64,000 bases of DNA from Mechercharimyces sp. CAU 1602 (GCF_024753565.1 NZ_JANTPT010000003.1:171521-235520), one strand, 5' to 3'; shown: positions 18,133 through 27,122, counted from the first letter of the stretch. Program-made: numbers and translations. The notes: generated by a model not told the origin, from the letters alone.

Positions 18133-19380
18133 ATGAAGATGAGGCTATTCATGGTTTTTGTATTGATATCAACGGTTCCATTATTTCTTAGCGCCTGCCA
18201 AGAAAAAGAGAACACAGCGGCAGATAAGAAACAAACAGAAGATAAAAAAGTGGAACAGAAGTGGGTCGACCTAGGCGTAAGTCCAGAGAGTTTTGTCGAG
18301 GTATATAATTTGGGTTTACCCGATAAATATAAGTTGGATCCGAAAGATTTTATGGAGTTGACCTTTGCAGAGGGAAAGGCAAAGGTAGAAAAAGATCTGG
18401 GGAGCACGGTACGCTTTACCGCTATTGTTACAGAAAGTAGGGGTAAGGTGAGTGAAGTGAAGATAAGTGGCGTGACGGATGAACAACCGCTGCTTTTCAC
18501 CTCTGTACTACGGGCGATTCATCAAGAAGCAACAACAGCACAGATTGAGCAACGAATGCAGGAAGTAAAGGCGAATCCATCAGCGGAAAAAGAAATAGAG
18601 CGGGATATGTCGTGGGAGCATGTGAATTATCGGTATCATCAGCTAGACAAAGGGTGGATGTTATTGATCCAACCTCGCGATCTAGAATCAACTTTACTTG
18701 ATCCAACGATCTCGTATCCGAAAGCGGAAGTGAAGGATAAAGAAGGGGCGAAGAAAGAAGAAAAGAAAGAGAAGACAGCTGAGAACAAGACAGGGGAAGA
18801 TGGCATCCAGACAGTTTCTAACCCGACGAGTGTATTGGTTCTCGTAAATAAAAGCCATCGCCTTCCTAGTGGTTATGTACCTGCATTAACGAAACCAAAC
18901 GTAAGATTTCCTTTTTCGGAGGATTTGGCTAAGAAGAAATTGCGTCCGGAAGCGGCAACAGCATTAGAGGGATTGTTTACAGCAGCGAAACAAGCGGGAC
19001 ATATCTTATATGCACAATCTGGATACCGCTCTTATGAACGTCAAGAATCGATCTTTGCTTATAACGCTCAACAAATGGGAGAGAAAGAAGCGAATCGAGT
19101 GAGTGCGCGCCCTGGACAAAGTGAACATCAGACTGGATTGGCGATGGATATTACAAGTCAAGCAGTTAATTATTCGTTGGAGCCGATATTTGGGGAGACG
19201 GCAGAAGGCAAATGGGTCGCAGCTAATGCACATAAGTATGGTTTTATTATCCGTTATCCGCAAGGAAAAGAAGGTGTGACAGGGTATTCTTATGAGCCGT
19301 GGCATCTGCGATATGTGGGAATAGAAGCGGCGACGAAGATTAAAAGTACTAACTCTACACTGGAAGAGTATCTAAAGTAG
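18133..19380 (+). CDS. VanY/M15B-type D-alanyl-D-alanine carboxypeptidase lipoprotein
   Basis: A 415-residue lipoprotein. The signal peptide ends in the lipobox LSAC, with Cys22 as the lipid anchor. Residues about 40-195 form an N-terminal domain I do not recognise, followed by a Lys/Glu-rich linker (200-225). The C-terminal domain (about 235-413) is a peptidase M15B: SGYRSYERQ, then SEHQTGLAMD with zinc ligands His332 and Asp339, then EPWHLRYVG with Glu388 and zinc ligand His391. It should trim the terminal D-Ala from peptidoglycan stem peptides on the outer face of the membrane. GGGAGGG precedes the ATG. It stands alone, divergent from the Ytr-like operon. Confidence 0.9.
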   Translation: MKMRLFMVFVLISTVPLFLSACQEKENTAADKKQTEDKKVEQKWVDLGVSPESFVEVYNLGLPDKYKLDPKDFMELTFAEGKAKVEKDLGSTVRFTAIVTESRGKVSEVKISGVTDEQPLLFTSVLRAIHQEATTAQIEQRMQEVKANPSAEKEIERDMSWEHVNYRYHQLDKGWMLLIQPRDLESTLLDPTISYPKAEVKDKEGAKKEEKKEKTAENKTGEDGIQTVSNPTSVLVLVNKSHRLPSGYVPALTKPNVRFPFSEDLAKKKLRPEAATALEGLFTAAKQAGHILYAQSGYRSYERQESIFAYNAQQMGEKEANRVSARPGQSEHQTGLAMDITSQAVNYSLEPIFGETAEGKWVAANAHKYGFIIRYPQGKEGVTGYSYEPWHLRYVGIEAATKIKSTNSTLEEYLK

Positions 19381-19524
19381 TGTTGTACAGGGAATCTAAA
19401 TATTACTATGTTCATAATAAGAAAAGAGCCGCATATTTGCGTAAATATTATTTTGATAAGCAAGAAACCAAGAAGCTGGAGATGTAAGCATTTTTCGATA
19501 AAATTATAATGGATAGCTGGTTAG

Positions 19525-19570
19525 AACCTCGGCACCTGAATGGAAGAAACAGGGGGTCGGGGTTTTTTAG
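19525..19570 (+). terminator. Probable terminator of the VanY-type gene
   Basis: AACCTCGGC (19525-19533) pairs with the run ending GGTCGGGGTT (19555-19564) using several G-U pairs, followed by TTTTTT. Confidence 0.6.
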
Positions 19571-19735
19571 TTTGTAGACCAGTGCGAGCAACAAACGGGT
19601 AATCATAGGAGTTTGAAGATGGAAGGGACTAATTGATGAGGATGAAAGGAGATGGAGATCAGAGTGAGTTTGTCCTAGTATAGAGCCAATCCGAATTTGT
19701 AATCAAAAATATTTAAAAAAATTTTCGATTTTGTA

Positions 19736-19764
19736 TTTACAATCACCCCAAGGTGTTATATTAT
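19736..19764 (+). promoter_or_regulatory. Promoter candidate for subtilase 3
   Basis: TTTACA (19736-19741) is followed after 17 bases by TATTAT (19759-19764); TATATT at 19757 is an alternative -10. If used, it gives a 5' leader of nearly 400 bases. Confidence 0.5.
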
Positions 19765-19966
19765 TCAGAAAAGATCATAATTTCAGAAACAAAAGAAAGG
19801 AGAGGGTAGAAAGATTTTCATAGTCATAACTTCTCTTTAAATGAAAAATGATTTTTGCCGTTTCGAAGAAAGGGAGTGCAGATCGTTTGTAATGCAAGTC
19901 TCTTGTAATAATTCCTTTATCGAGATGGAAAATTTTTTAATGAGAAGAGGAGTTAAGGGTGATGCG

Positions 19967-20088
19967 AACCTTTGTCACTTCATGAGTGGCTTGTTCGCCC
20001 ATGACAAAGGTTAGCTATGTCCGGAATCTGAATAGTAGACAGGAAGATAATGAGCCACAGTGCTCCTATTTGCCATGGGCAAATGGAG
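19967..20088 (+). promoter_or_regulatory. Hairpin-rich 5' leader of subtilase 3
   Basis: AACCTTTGTCA (19967-19977) pairs perfectly with TGACAAAGGTT (20002-20012). A second hairpin, CTCC-T-ATTTGCC with GGCAAATGGAG, spans 20063-20088. A weaker ACAAAGGT/ACCTTTTGT pairing follows before the start codon. No known riboswitch class was recognised. Confidence 0.45.
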
Positions 20089-20164
20089 GTTACAAAGGTG
20101 GAGTCAGAAGGGTCAACAATAACCTTTTGTGTCTTATTATTCAGAATGAAAAGGGGAGATTGTA

Positions 20165-21718
20165 ATGAAGCGTATGAGAAAAGGTTTCGCCGTGGTGTTG
20201 GCGCTGGCGCTAACATGTACAATGTCTTTTGCGCTGGTATTGTCTGCTGAAGCGAAGGATCAATCATCGTTAATGGAAGAGGGTCGTAAGCATATCATTG
20301 TGAAGTTTAAAGATAATGTTTCGATCCAGGCAATGGGCAGTATGCACAAAAAAGAAGGATCGAAAATGCTCTCGCGCAATGATCGCTTGAGGTATGATGT
20401 CGTCGAAGTTCATGGTCAGTCAGTAGAAGATGCCATTGCGGATTATGAGAAGAGAGCAGACGTGGAGTATGCAGAGCCGCGAATTGTTTATCATACGATG
20501 TGGACCCCTGATGATCCATACTACGCCTCTGATCAGTATGGCCCACAAAACATGTCGGCAGAAGGGGCATGGGATATCACTCGCGGAAACAGTGATGTTG
20601 TTGTAGCGGTAGTCGACACAGGTGTGCAAGATGATCATCAAGACTTGTCCCAACAAGTGTCGCAAGGTTATGACTTTGTCGACGACGATAGAAATGCTTA
20701 CGATGAACAAGGGCATGGCACGCATGTGGCAGGTACGATTGCTGCTACCACCAATAATGGGAAAGGCGTTGCGGGTGTAGCCCCCGATGTGAGCATCATG
20801 GCAGTACGAGTACTGGATTCTAATGGATCGGGGTATAACGACTGGGTGGCAAGTGGCATCGAATATGCCGCTTCCAATGGAGCCGATGTTATCAACTTAA
20901 GCCTCGGCGGTTCTAGATCGTCGCAAGTGGTAAAAGATGCAGTTGAGTTTGCATGGGCACAAGGGGCAGTGGTAATTGCGGCTGCAGGCAATTCCAACAC
21001 TTCCTCTCCCTCTTACCCTGCTTATTATGAAGAATCCATCGCTGTAGCAGCAGTTGATTCAGGTGATCGTAAAGCATCGTTTTCCAACTACGGGGATTGG
21101 GTCGACATCGCTGCACCTGGAGTAGATATCATCTCGACTCAGCTAGGTGGGGGTTACGTTAAGTACAGCGGCACCTCGATGGCAGCTCCGCATACGGCAG
21201 GAGCGGCTGCTCTGCTCGCATCCAGTGGTATGAACCATACCGAGATTCGGGCGGCGTTGGAGAACAATGCTGATCACATTCCAGGTACGGGAACTTCCTG
21301 GCAGAACGGTCGCGTCAATATCTTGGCGGCGTTAGATGGAGATGGCGATGATGGTGGTGGGGAAGAAGATGATCCATATGAGCCAAACGATAGTTTGGCT
21401 GACGCGTATGGTCCGATCAATTCCGATCAGAAATATAAAAGCTACATCTATGATGGTAGCGATGAAGATTACTATAAGCTAAAAACCTCCAGGAGCGGGA
21501 CGATTACCGTGAAATTGAGATCGCTCCCCGCTGACTATGACCTCTACCTCTACGATGCAGATGGCAATATGCTAGATCGTTCGTGGAATGGGGGTACGTC
21601 CAGAGAGACGATCTCGTACAATGGTGGTGCAGGTACCTACTATGTCAAAGTAGTAGGCTGGAATGGGGCATCCAGTAAAACGGATACGTATCGCCTCAAA
21701 GCTATCTTTAATCAATAG
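20165..21718 (+). CDS. Secreted subtilase with PPC domain
   Basis: A 517-residue S8 peptidase. A signal peptide covers about residues 1-30 (cut near AEA) and the prodomain about 38-110. The catalytic set is Asp151 (VVDTGV), His184 (HGTHVAG), Asn276 (AAAGN) and Ser338 (GTSMAAPHTAG). The PPC domain is at about 403-517 (YEPNDS, LPADYDLYLYD, GTYYVKVVGWNG). It lacks the CUB-like domain of its neighbour. GGGGAG lies 9 bases before the ATG. The next gene, 100 bases downstream, is a close tandem paralog, and the two share a nearly identical stretch around the active-site histidine that looks like gene conversion. It is probably secreted. Confidence 0.95.
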   Translation: MKRMRKGFAVVLALALTCTMSFALVLSAEAKDQSSLMEEGRKHIIVKFKDNVSIQAMGSMHKKEGSKMLSRNDRLRYDVVEVHGQSVEDAIADYEKRADVEYAEPRIVYHTMWTPDDPYYASDQYGPQNMSAEGAWDITRGNSDVVVAVVDTGVQDDHQDLSQQVSQGYDFVDDDRNAYDEQGHGTHVAGTIAATTNNGKGVAGVAPDVSIMAVRVLDSNGSGYNDWVASGIEYAASNGADVINLSLGGSRSSQVVKDAVEFAWAQGAVVIAAAGNSNTSSPSYPAYYEESIAVAAVDSGDRKASFSNYGDWVDIAAPGVDIISTQLGGGYVKYSGTSMAAPHTAGAAALLASSGMNHTEIRAALENNADHIPGTGTSWQNGRVNILAALDGDGDDGGGEEDDPYEPNDSLADAYGPINSDQKYKSYIYDGSDEDYYKLKTSRSGTITVKLRSLPADYDLYLYDADGNMLDRSWNGGTSRETISYNGGAGTYYVKVVGWNGASSKTDTYRLKAIFNQ

Positions 21719-21820
21719 GTTTGGGTTGATTTATAGGTCACCCCGAGCTCGTTTGTTGGCAATGGAAAAGAGCTGAAAAGCTGCGGGACGATACTACGTA
21801 TAGACAAAGGAGAGATTGTG

Positions 21821-23740
21821 ATGAAACGTGCATGGATTGTTGTGTTAGCTGTTGTTCTCACTCTCACAATGTCGTTTGCCCCCCATCTGCCTGCACAAGC
21901 AGAGTCTAAGTCGGAACTAGCACAGGCGAGTAAAGATCACATCATCGTCAAATTTAAAGAAAACACTTCCCAGAGCGTTATGAGTAGCCTGCACGAGAAA
22001 GAAGAATCGGAAGTTCTTTCGCGCAATGAAAAGTTGGGTTATGATGTGATCAAAGTAGAAGGCCAGACAGTGGAAGAGGCAATCGCTTCCTACGAACGTA
22101 TGGAAAATGTAGAGTATGCGGAACCACGGATCGTGTATGAAGCGTTTTGGACTCCTGACGATCCCTATTACGCTTCGGATCAGTATGGTCCGCAAAATAT
22201 GGATGCAGAGGCTGCTTGGGATATAACCCGTGGTGATAGCAGTATCAAAGTAGCTGTGGTAGATACAGGAGTGCAGGATGACCATCCAGATTTGTCTAAT
22301 CAAGTATCGCAAGGTTATGACTTCGTAGATAACGACGGTAACGCTTACGATGAACAAGGTCACGGTACGCACGTGGCAGGTACGATTGCTGCTACCACCA
22401 ATAATGGGAAAGGCGTTGCGGGTGTAGCCCCCGATGTGAGCATCATGGCGGTACGAGTACTGGATTCTAATGGATCGGGATATAACGATTGGGTGGCAAG
22501 TGGAATTGAGTATGCGGCTACGAATGGTGCGCATGTGATCAATTTGAGCCTTGGTGGATCTAGTTCCTCCCAAGTGGTCAAAGACGCGGTGGAATACGCA
22601 TGGGAGCAAGGTTCGGTAGTGATTGCTGCGGCTGGTAATTCCAATACTTCCTCCCCTTCTTATCCCGCCTATTACGAAGAGTCGATTGCTGTGGCAGCTG
22701 TGGATGCAAATGATAACCGTGCCTCCTTTTCCAACTATGGAAGCTGGGTAGATATTGCTGCTCCCGGGGTGAATATTATCTCGACTCAGCTGGGCGGAGG
22801 CTATGTCAAATACAGTGGAACCTCGATGGCAGCTCCGCATACAGCAGGAGCGGCGGCCTTACTGTCTTCACAAGGAATGAATAATGCTGAGGTGCGCGCG
22901 GCATTAGAAAATAATGCAGATGCCATTCCGGGTACAGACAACTACTGGCAGAATGGCCGGGTCAATATGTACCGTGCATTGACTGGAGATGACGATGGTG
23001 GTGGCGGTGATGATGAGGATACTTTCGAACCTAACGACAGTATCGCTACCGCTTATGGACCTATCAACTCGGGTGAAGAGTATGAAAGCTTCATCTTTGA
23101 TGGCAGTGATGAGGATTACTACAAGTTGGAAGCAGCTGCAGGCACCATTAACATTAGCTTGAAGTCACTGCCGGGCGACTATGATCTCTATCTCTACAAT
23201 GCATCAGGTTCTAGAGTGGCCCGATCGTGGAATGGCTCTACTTCAGACGAGTCGATTTCCTATGATGCAGCGGCAGGAACGTACTACATCCGTGTAGTGG
23301 GATGGAATGGGGCATCTAGTAAATCTGACTCCTATTTGTTGAAAGCGACGTTTACATCCGATGATGGTGGGGGAGAGGGAGACTGGTATTATGAAGATAA
23401 ACGCTTCGATACCGATCATCCTTATTCTAACTACTACAATAAATCCCACACCTATACCAAGTCGGGAGCAAGTAAGGTAGCTCTCTACTTCAGTCGCTTT
23501 GAAACTGAGTCAAACTATGATTTTGTCTATATCAAAGATAAAAATGGGACTACAAAAGAGACTTTTGATGGAGACTTGGAACCGTTTTGGGTGATCGTTG
23601 ATGGTGACAAGATTACCGCTAACTTGGTATCTGATTTCTCCATCACCGATTATGGTTATTCCATCACGGAAGTGGCTTACTTTATTGAAGGAGAGGCGCC
23701 AACAAAGGCGAGTAAGAAGTCGAAGCATCCGATAAAGTAG
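21821..23740 (+). CDS. Secreted subtilase with PPC and CUB-like C-terminal domains
   Basis: A 639-residue S8 peptidase. From the ATG at 21821 (a GTG at 21818 is also in frame; AAAGGAG suits the ATG better) the catalytic residues are Asp148, His181, Asn273 and Ser335, in VVDTGV, HGTHVAG, AAAGN and GTSMAAPHTAG. The PPC domain spans about 402-512 and the CUB-like domain about 522-622 (DFVYIKDKNG, ITANLVSDFS, YGYSITEVAYF). The C-terminus is a lysine-rich tail (KASKKSKHPIK) absent from the paralogs. It closely matches the 20165 protease through the catalytic and PPC regions and the 9807 protease in overall architecture. Confidence 0.95.
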   Translation: MKRAWIVVLAVVLTLTMSFAPHLPAQAESKSELAQASKDHIIVKFKENTSQSVMSSLHEKEESEVLSRNEKLGYDVIKVEGQTVEEAIASYERMENVEYAEPRIVYEAFWTPDDPYYASDQYGPQNMDAEAAWDITRGDSSIKVAVVDTGVQDDHPDLSNQVSQGYDFVDNDGNAYDEQGHGTHVAGTIAATTNNGKGVAGVAPDVSIMAVRVLDSNGSGYNDWVASGIEYAATNGAHVINLSLGGSSSSQVVKDAVEYAWEQGSVVIAAAGNSNTSSPSYPAYYEESIAVAAVDANDNRASFSNYGSWVDIAAPGVNIISTQLGGGYVKYSGTSMAAPHTAGAAALLSSQGMNNAEVRAALENNADAIPGTDNYWQNGRVNMYRALTGDDDGGGGDDEDTFEPNDSIATAYGPINSGEEYESFIFDGSDEDYYKLEAAAGTINISLKSLPGDYDLYLYNASGSRVARSWNGSTSDESISYDAAAGTYYIRVVGWNGASSKSDSYLLKATFTSDDGGGEGDWYYEDKRFDTDHPYSNYYNKSHTYTKSGASKVALYFSRFETESNYDFVYIKDKNGTTKETFDGDLEPFWVIVDGDKITANLVSDFSITDYGYSITEVAYFIEGEAPTKASKKSKHPIK

Positions 23741-23761
23741 ATAGAGGTAAGTAGGTGGAGT

Positions 23762-23785
23762 GCCCCCTGCCATATGGCAGGGGGC
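23762..23785 (+). terminator. Terminator after the tandem subtilases
   Basis: A perfect 24-bp palindrome (GCCCCCTGCCAT and ATGGCAGGGGGC), followed by TATTTATAT. Confidence 0.8.
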
Positions 23786-23933
23786 TATTTATATGGGGAT
23801 AGCACTTTTAAAAGAACGGAATATAGGTTTGGGTACTATAAAATTTAGGTCTGCCACACCGTCTACTCTTTCGCTACCATGAAAGGGAATCATCCTTTTG
23901 AACCAAGTACCTTAAATAGAAAGGGGAATGAAT

Positions 23934-24257
23934 ATGAGACTTCTCATCAGCAAGGTTGTGACCGCAATTCCGTTATACGGGCTTATTATTTGGTTTTATC
24001 ACTTTAGTTATCTCGCTTTTATCTTAGCGACGCTCACCTTTTTCTGCGCCTTGCCATTATCTCTATTATTAGATATGGGGACGGAAGAGACTTCACTTCC
24101 TGCAATTTACTCTTTCTTTTGGCACCTCATTATCTCGCTACCTTTTACGATTTTCCTCGGTGTATATGCCCCGATGTGGGTGCTTAGTTTTTGGTTATCG
24201 GAGCGGATGTTACGATTGCCGTTAATGATATGGTGGAGGGGGAGGGTTATGCTATGA
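23934..24257 (+). CDS. Small four-helix membrane protein (UPF0715-like)
   Basis: A 107-residue, almost wholly hydrophobic protein with about four membrane helices. The central LPLSLLLD...YSFFWHLIISLPF pattern recurs in the membrane domain at 30342-31223 (ISYLID...YSFCWHLIASIPF) and, broken, in the pseudogene that follows. This resembles the small UPF0715 membrane proteins of Bacillus; the family call is tentative and no function is known. GGGGA precedes the ATG at 23934, and an ATG two codons upstream is possible. Its stop overlaps the start of the pseudogene by ATGA. Confidence 0.65.
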   Translation: MRLLISKVVTAIPLYGLIIWFYHFSYLAFILATLTFFCALPLSLLLDMGTEETSLPAIYSFFWHLIISLPFTIFLGVYAPMWVLSFWLSERMLRLPLMIWWRGRVML

Positions 24258-24704
24258 TTCACCTTCTGAGAAAATCGCTGCTAGTTTGATCTTGTTTTTC
24301 TGCAGTCGCCATGTATGTTCTCTACTTAGATGATGATTTCTTTGATACGCTCTCACGTTCAGTTGTTATCCTGTTCATTGTTTGCTTTATCTATGGTTGA
24401 GTCGTCTCTTTTGTGGCTGATGTTGAAAGCTGGAATTTCATTTTTAGTACATACTTTTGGTTCTATGTTCTTGGTCATCTTCATGGTACTTGCTTATAAC
24501 TTCTTCGTAGTAGTTGTGTTAGGTAGTATCCTTTATACCTTTATTATTAGCATAGTGGTAAAATTTGGGCTTTTACCTATTCAAAAGGTGTGGATTTGGT
24601 TTTGGTTTATTCCTTTTACCGCAATATTTCTTCACTCTAATAAGATGTTACTTGCTAAGAAGAATCAACAGCATGTAGCTAAACTTACACACAAGGGGGA
24701 GTAA
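24254..24704 (+). pseudogene. Decayed UPF0715-like membrane protein
   Basis: Reading from the ATG at 24254 gives membrane-protein sequence that is interrupted by TGA at 24287 and 24398 and TAA at 24497. Recognisable family elements lie on both sides of the stops (VCFIYG, then VVSFVAD, then YFWFYVLGHL). The coding sense then continues in the +1 frame as FFVVVVLGSILYTFI up to 24704. The original gene was coupled by ATGA to the intact paralog upstream. It is clearly non-functional as a single protein unless the sequence has errors. Confidence 0.7.
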
Positions 24705-24764
24705 TGGAATATGGTGATTACAGCTGAATCAAGATGACTTTGATGGAGGAGTTGAGCTCTCATT

Positions 24765-26849
24765 ATGGATAGATCCTTGTTGTTTGTAGCCAAAGAGAAG
24801 AAGGAAGAGGATCAACATGTAGTTATTGCTGAACAAGACGCAGTTAACTTTACATTTCATCTAGATCGCATCCATATGCGATTTGATACGGATAAAGGAG
24901 AGAGAGTACTTACTTTTCGCCTCTTAGCTGAAAGTGCAGATACCGAGATGTATGTGGGGCCGCAGGGGGAAAGTGTGATTTATAAAGAGGTATGGCCTGG
25001 AATTGACTTGATCTTTACGGGTACGGAAGAGCACCTCAAATATGATGTGGCAGTGCAGCCAGGGGCATGTGTAGATCAGATTCGCTTTCGATACGAAGGG
25101 GGAACATCTTCTACCGTAGATGAGCATGGCGATCTGTATGTTCATACATCGAGCGGCGTACTTCGTGAAGGCAAGCCGATCAGTTTTCAGTGGAGCGAAG
25201 GGAAGAGGCAGACGATTCCAACAGCTTTTCGCTTGTTTGAAGATGGAAGTATGGGATTTGAGGTTAGCAAATATGATCCCGCACAGCTGCTTCTTATCGA
25301 TCCAGTCGTGTTTTATTCTACCTTTCTCGGGGGGAGTAGCACTGACCAGGGAAGTGGAATCGCGGTAGATACAGAGGGGAATGCGTATGTGGCGGGTATA
25401 ACTTCTTCCACAGATTTTCCGACGACGACAGGGGCATTTCAGACAACATTTGTGGGAGGCCCTTCAGATGTATTTGTTACTAAGATTAATGAAGCCGGAA
25501 CGTCGCTAGTGTACTCCACCTTCTTGGGAGGAACAAGTGGAGAAACCACACTTCCTATAAATGGGATTTCAGTAGATGCGATGCGAACGGTGTTTGTAGC
25601 AGGACAAACGTTATCCTCTGACTTTCCGACGACGACAGGCGCATTTCAAACCATCTTCGGTGGGTTAGTGGATGGCTTTGTTACTCGACTTAATTCTACT
25701 GGTTCCTCTCTTATATATTCTACTTTCCTAGGAGGAAGTGGCTCTGATGTTGCAACAGATCTAGCATTAAACGGGTTAGGAAATGCGTATATAACAGGGA
25801 TTACTAACTCTACAGATTTTCCAACCACATCTATGGCGTTCCAAACTGTTTTGGCGAGTGCGGCAGAGGATGCTTTTGTCACAAGATTAAACTCTGCTGG
25901 CAGTGCTCTGGTTTATTCCACTTACTTAGGAGGAAGCTTAGCCGACAGAGGCTTAGGCATCGCTGTGGATAGTGAGAATAATGCCTATGTAGTGGGTTTT
26001 ACCGAGTCGACTAATTTCCCGATAACGACGGGTGCCTTTCAGACGGTTCTTACCGGAGGAACGGATTCAGATGGATTTGTTAGCAAACTGAATGCACTGG
26101 GAACTTCGCTTATCTATTCCACTTATCTAGGGGGGAGCGCCAGTGATGACGCTAGTGGAATTGACCTCGATGGTGCCAATAATGCTTATGTGACTGGAAC
26201 AACCAGCTCAACCGATTTTCCGACGACACCAAACGCGTTTCAACCATCCATTGCAGGGTCGGATGATGCGTACGTGACGAAACTGAATGTAACGGGTAGT
26301 TCACTCGTGTATTCCACCTTCTTGGGGGGAAGCGAGAGTGACAATGGAATTAAGATCGCAGTCGATTCTTTTGGCGGAGCATGGGTTACAGGGGTTACCC
26401 GATCCACCAACTTTCCGCTCACATCAAACGCCTTTCAAGATAGTCTTAATGGAGAAGCAGACGCCTTTGTCACTCAAATAAGCTATTCTGGACAAGGGAT
26501 TTCATTTTCTTCCTATCTGGGCGGAAGTGAGGGAGAGACTGGATTTGATGTTGCCATTGACCGCCAGGAGAATGCATATTTTACAGGGGTAACCGCGTCA
26601 ACAGATTTTCCTGTTACCTTTCAAGCAGTCCAAACATTATTTGGCGGGCAGGCAGATGCATTTGTGACCAAAGTGGGTACGGTTACAACTGTCGGTCCAA
26701 CCGGCCCCACTGGTGCAACTGGCCCCTCCGGCCCAACCGGTCCAACGGGAGCATCTGGAGCAGCTGGGGCAAGGGGACCGAGAGGACGTCGGGGCCCCAG
26801 AGGACCACGTGGCCCTCGTGGAACAGGTGCAGGCGAGTTGGGTTTGTAG
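24765..26849 (+). CDS. SBBP beta-propeller protein with collagen-like C-terminus
   Basis: A 694-residue protein. Residues 1-180 form the beta-rich N-terminal domain usually found ahead of SBBP repeats. Residues about 184-640 hold seven SBBP (seven-bladed beta-propeller) repeats of about 65 residues, each with YSTFLGG, a GNAYVTG-like strand, STDFPTT, AFQT and DAFVTKLN. Residues about 643-690 are roughly 15 Gly-X-Y triplets that pass from Thr/Ser-rich (GPTGPTGATG) to Arg-rich (GPRGRRGPRGPRG), ending GAGELGL. There is no signal peptide. Together this suggests a structural surface protein, perhaps of the spore; that is inference. The ribosome binding site (GGAGGAG) is 14 bases from the ATG. No terminator was found. 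Confidence 0.9.
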   Translation: MDRSLLFVAKEKKEEDQHVVIAEQDAVNFTFHLDRIHMRFDTDKGERVLTFRLLAESADTEMYVGPQGESVIYKEVWPGIDLIFTGTEEHLKYDVAVQPGACVDQIRFRYEGGTSSTVDEHGDLYVHTSSGVLREGKPISFQWSEGKRQTIPTAFRLFEDGSMGFEVSKYDPAQLLLIDPVVFYSTFLGGSSTDQGSGIAVDTEGNAYVAGITSSTDFPTTTGAFQTTFVGGPSDVFVTKINEAGTSLVYSTFLGGTSGETTLPINGISVDAMRTVFVAGQTLSSDFPTTTGAFQTIFGGLVDGFVTRLNSTGSSLIYSTFLGGSGSDVATDLALNGLGNAYITGITNSTDFPTTSMAFQTVLASAAEDAFVTRLNSAGSALVYSTYLGGSLADRGLGIAVDSENNAYVVGFTESTNFPITTGAFQTVLTGGTDSDGFVSKLNALGTSLIYSTYLGGSASDDASGIDLDGANNAYVTGTTSSTDFPTTPNAFQPSIAGSDDAYVTKLNVTGSSLVYSTFLGGSESDNGIKIAVDSFGGAWVTGVTRSTNFPLTSNAFQDSLNGEADAFVTQISYSGQGISFSSYLGGSEGETGFDVAIDRQENAYFTGVTASTDFPVTFQAVQTLFGGQADAFVTKVGTVTTVGPTGPTGATGPSGPTGPTGASGAAGARGPRGRRGPRGPRGPRGTGAGELGL

Positions 26850-26949
26850 GAGCATGGTAAGATGGAGGAAAAAGGGTCACTTGTAACTACAGAAAAGAGA
26901 TGCGACTTATCTTTCCGCAATAATTCTTAGTTTTCCGTTCCTCTAATCG

Positions 26950-27122
26950 ATGTATATTGTTGGGACAGTGGCTCATGCAATCGCCGCTATGGATATGTTC
27001 GGGAGGACATCTCCCATCCAGAAAAATGTAGCGATCAATAATGGAATGGCTGGAGGATAGCTTTGTTGAGGGCATTGCTGCATCCATCAACCTGATTATC
27101 ACCGCCTCCAGCCTTATTGACC
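26950..27122 (+). pseudogene. Possible frame-broken small membrane-type gene
   Basis: An ATG at 26950 opens 36 codons (VGTVAHAIAAMDMFGRTSP...) ending in TAG. A one-base shift near 27050 joins this to EDSFVEGIAASINLIITASSLIDHVT, which continues the same composition to 27122. A GGCTGGAGG/CCTCCAGCC dyad (27048-27113) overlaps it. There is no ribosome binding site and the family is not recognised. Confidence 0.2.

Larger units (their letters stand above)
19381..19966. other. Intergenic region between vanY-type gene and subtilase 3
   Basis: No credible gene is seen. It contains the terminator at 19525-19570 and a promoter candidate at 19736-19764. Confidence 0.55.

Noticed and set aside
25300..26690. 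Repeats of about 195 bases considered as DNA tandem duplications
   Set aside because: The similarity is at protein level (SBBP blades) with diverged DNA, so it reflects domain structure and not recent duplication.
26695..26840. Short tandem repeats of the collagen-like segment considered as a CRISPR-like or satellite array
   Set aside because: The repeats are in frame Gly-X-Y codons with no spacers; they are coding repeats.
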